Assembly: GCA_944325475.1 (NCBI GenBank)
Contig: CALVAF010000080.1
Coordinates: 1 to 8,331 of the forward strand
Direction: 5' to 3'
Length of the DNA: 8,331 nucleotides
Source of the DNA: an uncultured Helicobacter sp.
GTDB taxonomy: Bacteria; Campylobacterota; Campylobacteria; Campylobacterales; Helicobacteraceae
The position numbers and the translations under genes are program-made. Under the pieces are notes generated by a model. It had not been told where the DNA came from, ran no database searches, and saw only the letters and a list, made by a program, of their open reading frames with translations. Positions 5,590-8,331 of this stretch are shown here, one piece after another; positions within the stretch are counted from its first letter, which is position 1; each line of letters opens with the position of its first letter.

Positions 5590-6921
5590 ATGGAATATTA
5601 TATTTTAAGCTACTCGCACAAAAACACTGATATTGCCTTGCGTGAAAAGCTGGCACTAGATACAAAGAATCAAAATACTAAAAAATTATTGTTAGAATTA
5701 GTGGAAAATAAATTTATTGAAGAGGCAGTGATTCTCTCGACTTGTAATCGAATCGAATTTATTTTAAGTGTGCATAATTCACAAAAGGCGGAGGAATTTT
5801 TGTTTGCAAAACTTTGTGATTATTCTGGAGTGAGTGAGGATTCACTGCGACAACATGCAGATTTGTATGAAAATATTGCTGCAATCCATCATCTCTTTAG
5901 CGTGGCAAGTTCGCTTGATAGCCTTGTGGTGGGCGAGACACAGATTTCAGGGCAGCTTAAAAATGCGTTTAAATTTTCTTATGATTTGGGGTGCTGTTCG
6001 CTTAGGCTTTCGCGTGCGATTCACTTTGCTTTTCGCTGTGCAGCAAGTGTGCGTAACTCCACAAGTATTTCGCAAAATTCTGTTTCTGTGGCTTCAACGG
6101 CAGTGGCAAAGGCAAAGGAAATTTTGGGGGATTTAAAAGGGCAAAAAGCGTTGGTGGTGGGTGCTGGAGAGATGAGTTCTTTGTGTGTGAAACATTTGCT
6201 TAATCATGAGGTGCAAATTGTCTTACTTAATCGTGATATTAGGAATGCAGAGAGTTTGCGTGAGGAGGTTTTAAAAAATAATCCTGATGTTAAAATTGAA
6301 GTGGCGAAATTTAAAGAATTGGGTGCTTTGATTAATCAGATTCCTCTTGTTTTCACTGCCACAGGCGCACCCCATACGATTATCACTCAAGATATGGTGG
6401 AAGCGTGTGAGATGCCACGTTATTGGTTTGATTTAGCAGTGCCACGTGATATTGATAAAATATATGATGAAATGATTCAGATTTTTGCGGTTGATGATTT
6501 GCAAGATATTGTCAAGAAAAACCTTGCTTTAAGAGAAGAGCAAGCAAAGGTTGCTTATGGAATCGTAGGGCGCTGTACGCAGGAGTTTTTTGCGTGGTTG
6601 CAGACTTTGAATGTGGAGCCGCTTATTAAGGCAATTCGTCAGCAGGCTAAAGATTCTAGTCTTAAAGAATTGCAAAAGGGGATTGCTAGGGGGTATTTGC
6701 CTAAAGAATATGAAAAAAATATTGAAAAAACTCTGCATAACGCATTTAATGCCTTTTTGCACCATTTGACGATTAATCTAAAATCAGTCGCTAATACTCC
6801 AGAGGGCGATGGAATTATTGAATCATTACGTTTTTTGTTTGAAGAAAACAATAAAATGATGATGGTAGAAAAATACAAATGTGAGTATGCTGATAATAAA
6901 CCGCTAAAGGAGGAGCAATGA
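5590..6921 (+). CDS. hemA: Glutamyl-tRNA reductase
   Basis: HemA reduces glutamyl-tRNA(Glu) with NADPH to glutamate-1-semialdehyde, the first committed step of heme synthesis by the C5 route. The product passes to HemL. The 443-residue length is typical. The catalytic domain carries the nucleophile Cys52 in STCNRIEF (50-57), plus VVGETQISGQ (113-122). The NADPH-binding domain shows VVGAGEMS (189-196) and the conserved WFDLAVPRDID (279-289). The C-terminal helical dimerisation domain runs from about 310, including the TPEGD segment (403-407). All key residues are present. The ATG lies 8 bases after the polyprenyl synthase stop, with TAAGG overlapping that stop as a modest ribosome binding site. 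The stop codon overlaps the proS start (ATGA). I see no heme-binding or degradation tag that would show feedback control. Confidence 0.97.
   Translation: MEYYILSYSHKNTDIALREKLALDTKNQNTKKLLLELVENKFIEEAVILSTCNRIEFILSVHNSQKAEEFLFAKLCDYSGVSEDSLRQHADLYENIAAIHHLFSVASSLDSLVVGETQISGQLKNAFKFSYDLGCCSLRLSRAIHFAFRCAASVRNSTSISQNSVSVASTAVAKAKEILGDLKGQKALVVGAGEMSSLCVKHLLNHEVQIVLLNRDIRNAESLREEVLKNNPDVKIEVAKFKELGALINQIPLVFTATGAPHTIITQDMVEACEMPRYWFDLAVPRDIDKIYDEMIQIFAVDDLQDIVKKNLALREEQAKVAYGIVGRCTQEFFAWLQTLNVEPLIKAIRQQAKDSSLKELQKGIARGYLPKEYEKNIEKTLHNAFNAFLHHLTINLKSVANTPEGDGIIESLRFLFEENNKMMMVEKYKCEYADNKPLKEEQ
6906..6913 (+). promoter_or_regulatory. Strong ribosome binding site of proS within the hemA end
   Basis: AAAGGAGG is a near-perfect anti-16S match, 4 bases before the proS ATG at 6918 and inside the last hemA codons. 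It is the strongest such site in the window. It should let proS initiate well even though its start is overlapped by the hemA stop. Confidence 0.75.
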
Positions 6922-8331
6922 GATTTTCGAATTTTTTTATCCCAACTTTTAAGGAAATCCCAAAAGATGTGGCGTTAAAAAGCCATGAATATTTGTTGCG
7001 TGCGGGGTTTATCCAGCAAATTGGGAGTGGGATTTATAATTTTCTGCCATTAGGCAAAAGGGTTTTGGATAAGGTTTTTAGAATTGTAAAAACTCAAATG
7101 GATAAGGCAGGGGCTAATGAGGTTTTGTTAGGTTGTGTAGTTCCAGCGAGTTTGTGGCAAGCAAGCGGTCGCTATGAACGTTATGGTAAGGAGCTTTTGA
7201 GATTTAAAGACAGAAAAGAAAACGAATTTGTTTTTGGTCCAACGCATGAAGAGACGATTACTGAATTAGTTAAAACTTATGTCAAAAGTTACAAGCAGCT
7301 CCCCTTACATCTCTATCAGATTCAAACCAAGTTTCGCGATGAGATTCGTCCGCGATTTGGACTGATGCGGGGCAGAGAATTTATCATGAAAGATGGGTAT
7401 AGTTTCCATAGTAGCTATGAGGATTTGAAACGTGAGTTTGAAGTAATGGAGAAGACTTATAGTGCGATTTTTACAGAGCTTGGATTAGATTTTAGGGCTG
7501 TGGAAGCAGATAGCGGGGCGATTGGTGGAAGTGGAAGCAAGGAATTTATGGTGCTAGCAGAGAGTGGAGAGGATACGATTTGCGTATGTGATTCTTGTGT
7601 GTATGCGGCAAATTTGGAAGCAGCAAGCCGCCTTACTAAAATTCCACCCACAACTCCACCAGAGGCGGATTTTGCAAAATTCCATACCCCACAAGTCAAA
7701 ACTATTGAATCTTTGGCGGAGTTTTTTAGGGTTGATTCTTATTGGACGCTTAAAGCGGTGGTTAAAAAAGTTTTGTTTGATGGTGGGAAGAGTGAGTTAG
7801 TTTTTTTCTTTTTGAGAGGTTGTGATAGCCTTAATGAAACCAAGGCTTTGAATGCTATTAGTGGGGCAAATGAGATTGCAGAAGTAAGTGAGGAGGAGCT
7901 AAGAGGGTTTGGGCTATTTCCGGGATTTATTGGTCCTTATGCCTTGCGGAATCTCACTCAAAGCCCTTATATTTATTTTGATTTGGAATTACAAAATGCG
8001 AAGAATCTGATTTGTGGGGCTAATGAGGTGGATTATCACTTTGTGGGCGTGGATTTGAATCTTTTTGAAGGCTTGGAATTTAGGGATTTATTGGAGGTTA
8101 AAGAAGGTGATAGCTGCAAGGAATGCCACAAGGGGAAGCTGCATTTTACTAAGGGTATTGAAGTAGGGCATATTTTTCAGCTAGGGGAGAAGTATTCTCA
8201 AGCAATGGGGGCGAACTTTTTAGATGAAGAGGGTAAGGCTAAGCCCTTTGTAATGGGTTGTTATGGGATTGGAATTTCGCGGCTTTTAGCAGCGATTATC
8301 GAGCAGCATCATGATGAAAAAGGTATGAAAT
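6918..8331 (+). CDS. proS: Prolyl-tRNA synthetase, bacterial type with editing domain, 3' end outside window
   Basis: ProS charges tRNA(Pro) with proline. The frame is open to the window end: 471 codons are visible of about 575 usual for the family, so the C-terminal anticodon-binding domain is missing. The class II catalytic core shows FGPTHEE (106-112), motif 2 TKFRDEIRPRFGLMRGREF (137-155) with KDGYSF following (158-163), and motif 3 VMGCYGIGISR (445-455). An insertion (INS/YbaK-like) domain at about 225-400 hydrolyses mischarged Ala-tRNA(Pro). Lys279 (WTLKAVVKK) matches the E. coli editing lysine, and GAN-x-x-DYHFVG (367-377) is the family's GAN segment with its His, so editing is probably active. 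Cysteines C222, C224, C227 and the pair C400/C403 flank the insertion and may bind zinc; E. coli ProS lacks them as I recall it. The ATG overlaps the hemA stop by 4 bases (ATGA). In H. pylori hemC follows proS. Confidence 0.96.
   Translation, partial: MRFSNFFIPTFKEIPKDVALKSHEYLLRAGFIQQIGSGIYNFLPLGKRVLDKVFRIVKTQMDKAGANEVLLGCVVPASLWQASGRYERYGKELLRFKDRKENEFVFGPTHEETITELVKTYVKSYKQLPLHLYQIQTKFRDEIRPRFGLMRGREFIMKDGYSFHSSYEDLKREFEVMEKTYSAIFTELGLDFRAVEADSGAIGGSGSKEFMVLAESGEDTICVCDSCVYAANLEAASRLTKIPPTTPPEADFAKFHTPQVKTIESLAEFFRVDSYWTLKAVVKKVLFDGGKSELVFFFLRGCDSLNETKALNAISGANEIAEVSEEELRGFGLFPGFIGPYALRNLTQSPYIYFDLELQNAKNLICGANEVDYHFVGVDLNLFEGLEFRDLLEVKEGDSCKECHKGKLHFTKGIEVGHIFQLGEKYSQAMGANFLDEEGKAKPFVMGCYGIGISRLLAAIIEQHHDEKGMK

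Noticed and set aside
1..8331. Defence system, toxin-antitoxin pair, CRISPR array or mobile element
   Set aside because: No gene in the window has such motifs, no repeats with spacers are present, and the gene run is a conserved metabolic block.

Overview
The window is AT-rich, gene-dense DNA that reads on the + strand throughout. It looks like a Helicobacter-type member of the Campylobacterota (epsilonproteobacteria), probably not H. pylori itself. Three things point there. The run DUF2018 protein - small exported protein - long-chain polyprenyl diphosphate synthase - hemA - proS matches, as I recall it, the H. pylori block HP0242 to HP0238. The promoter has a strong extended -10 in A/T-rich DNA without a clear -35. 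The 88-residue DUF2018 protein closely resembles HP0242. An intact hisD argues against H. pylori, which is generally held to lack histidine biosynthesis.

Layout. Positions 1-528 hold the 3' part of a YqiA/UPF0227-type alpha/beta-hydrolase, cut by the window edge. Positions 529-649 are the only real intergenic gap. It contains a weak A/T palindrome and a convincing extended -10 promoter. From 650 to the window end there is one tightly packed, probably cotranscribed run of seven genes: a 670-residue soluble protein with two Cache-like sensor modules, hisD, the DUF2018 gene, a small exported protein, a polyprenyl diphosphate synthase, hemA and proS (cut by the right edge). Junctions are +16, +15, -8, -23, +8 and -4 bases, so translational coupling is likely at three of them. 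There is no terminator within the run. I see no RNA gene, mobile element, CRISPR array or attachment site, and no gene on the - strand.

Function. Most of the run is housekeeping: the last step of histidine synthesis, the isoprenoid side chain for menaquinone, the first committed step of heme synthesis from glutamyl-tRNA, and prolyl-tRNA charging. Quinone and heme share a link to respiration; the rest is best read as a conserved growth-related operon. The odd member is the first gene. Its product looks like two tandem double-Cache sensor modules with no membrane segment, no signal peptide and no recognisable output domain, cotranscribed with metabolic genes. It is the best candidate here for something undescribed. 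The other points of interest are the HP0242-type intertwined/knotted fold, the isolated hisD, the overlapping junctions and a possible internal promoter before hemA.
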